From Phymatolithon calcareum (taxonomy: Eukaryota; Rhodophyta; Florideophyceae; Hapalidiales), in NCBI GenBank assembly GCA_977006965.1, contig OZ345357.1, positions 186,001-250,000 on the forward strand: a stretch of DNA of 64,000 nt, read 5' to 3'. The notes beneath the pieces were generated by a model. That model was not told the DNA's origin. It did not search any database and saw only the letters and a program-made list of their open reading frames with translations. This document shows positions 63,780 through 64,000 of the stretch, one piece after another; the stretch's first letter is position 1, and each line of letters begins with the position of its first letter. Made by a program: the position numbers and the translations under genes.

Positions 63780-64000
63780 ATGGAAGAGCACCGCACGGTA
63801 CGCCAAGTGCTACAATACTTCAGTGCGTCAAACCAACTTCGAGTCGCTCTTCAAATAGCTCTTAATATCGCACAGGATAGAACAGAATGGAGAAAACTTA
63901 GACAAACCTTCGAAGAGCTGCTAAACTCACTTGGTGGAATACAATACAATGTGACTATGATGCCACTGACAAGCTTTATCACTCTTGTTCACTGCCATCT
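63780..64000 (+). CDS. ORF running off the right edge (partial)
   Basis: From the ATG at 63780 the frame stays open to the window end (at least 73 codons). The segment IAQDRTEWRKLRQ resembles the A-x-DR-x-x-WR motif near the C-terminus of LINE reverse-transcriptase proteins, which would make this a retroelement fragment. The following residues do not settle the question. Confidence 0.3.
   Translation, partial: MEEHRTVRQVLQYFSASNQLRVALQIALNIAQDRTEWRKLRQTFEELLNSLGGIQYNVTMMPLTSFITLVHCH

Overview
This is a nuclear contig from an intron-poor photosynthetic eukaryote. I favour a mesophilic red alga. The reasons are a plant-type assimilatory nitrate reductase, a DUF3598-type protein (a family of cyanobacteria and plastid-bearing eukaryotes), and very large uninterrupted genes such as an intronless PRP8. 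The few introns are 66-124 bp, GT-AG, and often near the 5' end of the gene. The assignment is inference; another alga is possible.

Layout. Positions 1-15 kb are an accessory region. It holds a secreted S1-family serine protease (888-2432), three members of an unrecognised cysteine-rich, three-membrane-segment family (2509-3936, 5807-7054, 13368-14615), and a second protease copy (10520-11871) broken by two Trp-to-stop changes. Between them lie AT-rich, repeat-bearing stretches, including a 137-bp-arm inverted repeat abutted by a 67-bp perfect palindrome. Positions 15.8-48.9 kb are a housekeeping stretch. In order it carries a sphingolipid Delta4-desaturase, a GT14 glycosyltransferase, PRP8, CCT6, a DUF3598 protein, a HAD phosphatase, a small coiled-coil ORF, topoisomerase IB, a methyltransferase, a PITP, prohibitin-2, UTP25, NAR1, CSN5, a second PITP, a renin-receptor-tail-like microprotein and a PAP2 phosphatase. 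Positions 49-60 kb are gene-poor. They carry a longin R-SNARE whose zero-layer residue is Asn, a probable 50-residue TOM6, ALG12, a LINE fragment and a complete Mutator-like element with 76-bp terminal repeats and a 10-bp target duplication. Positions 60.5-63.3 kb hold nitrate reductase with a 21-codon first exon.

Most genes are unrelated cellular functions (splicing, rRNA processing, protein folding, lipid transfer, membrane fusion, Fe-S assembly). The only stretch that looks like one lineage-specific set is the protease/membrane-protein cluster. A palindromic 12-mer (TACTGTACAGTA and variants) recurs through intergenic and upstream DNA. Exon joins were worked out by hand from reading frames, splice signals and remembered family patterns; no searches were run.
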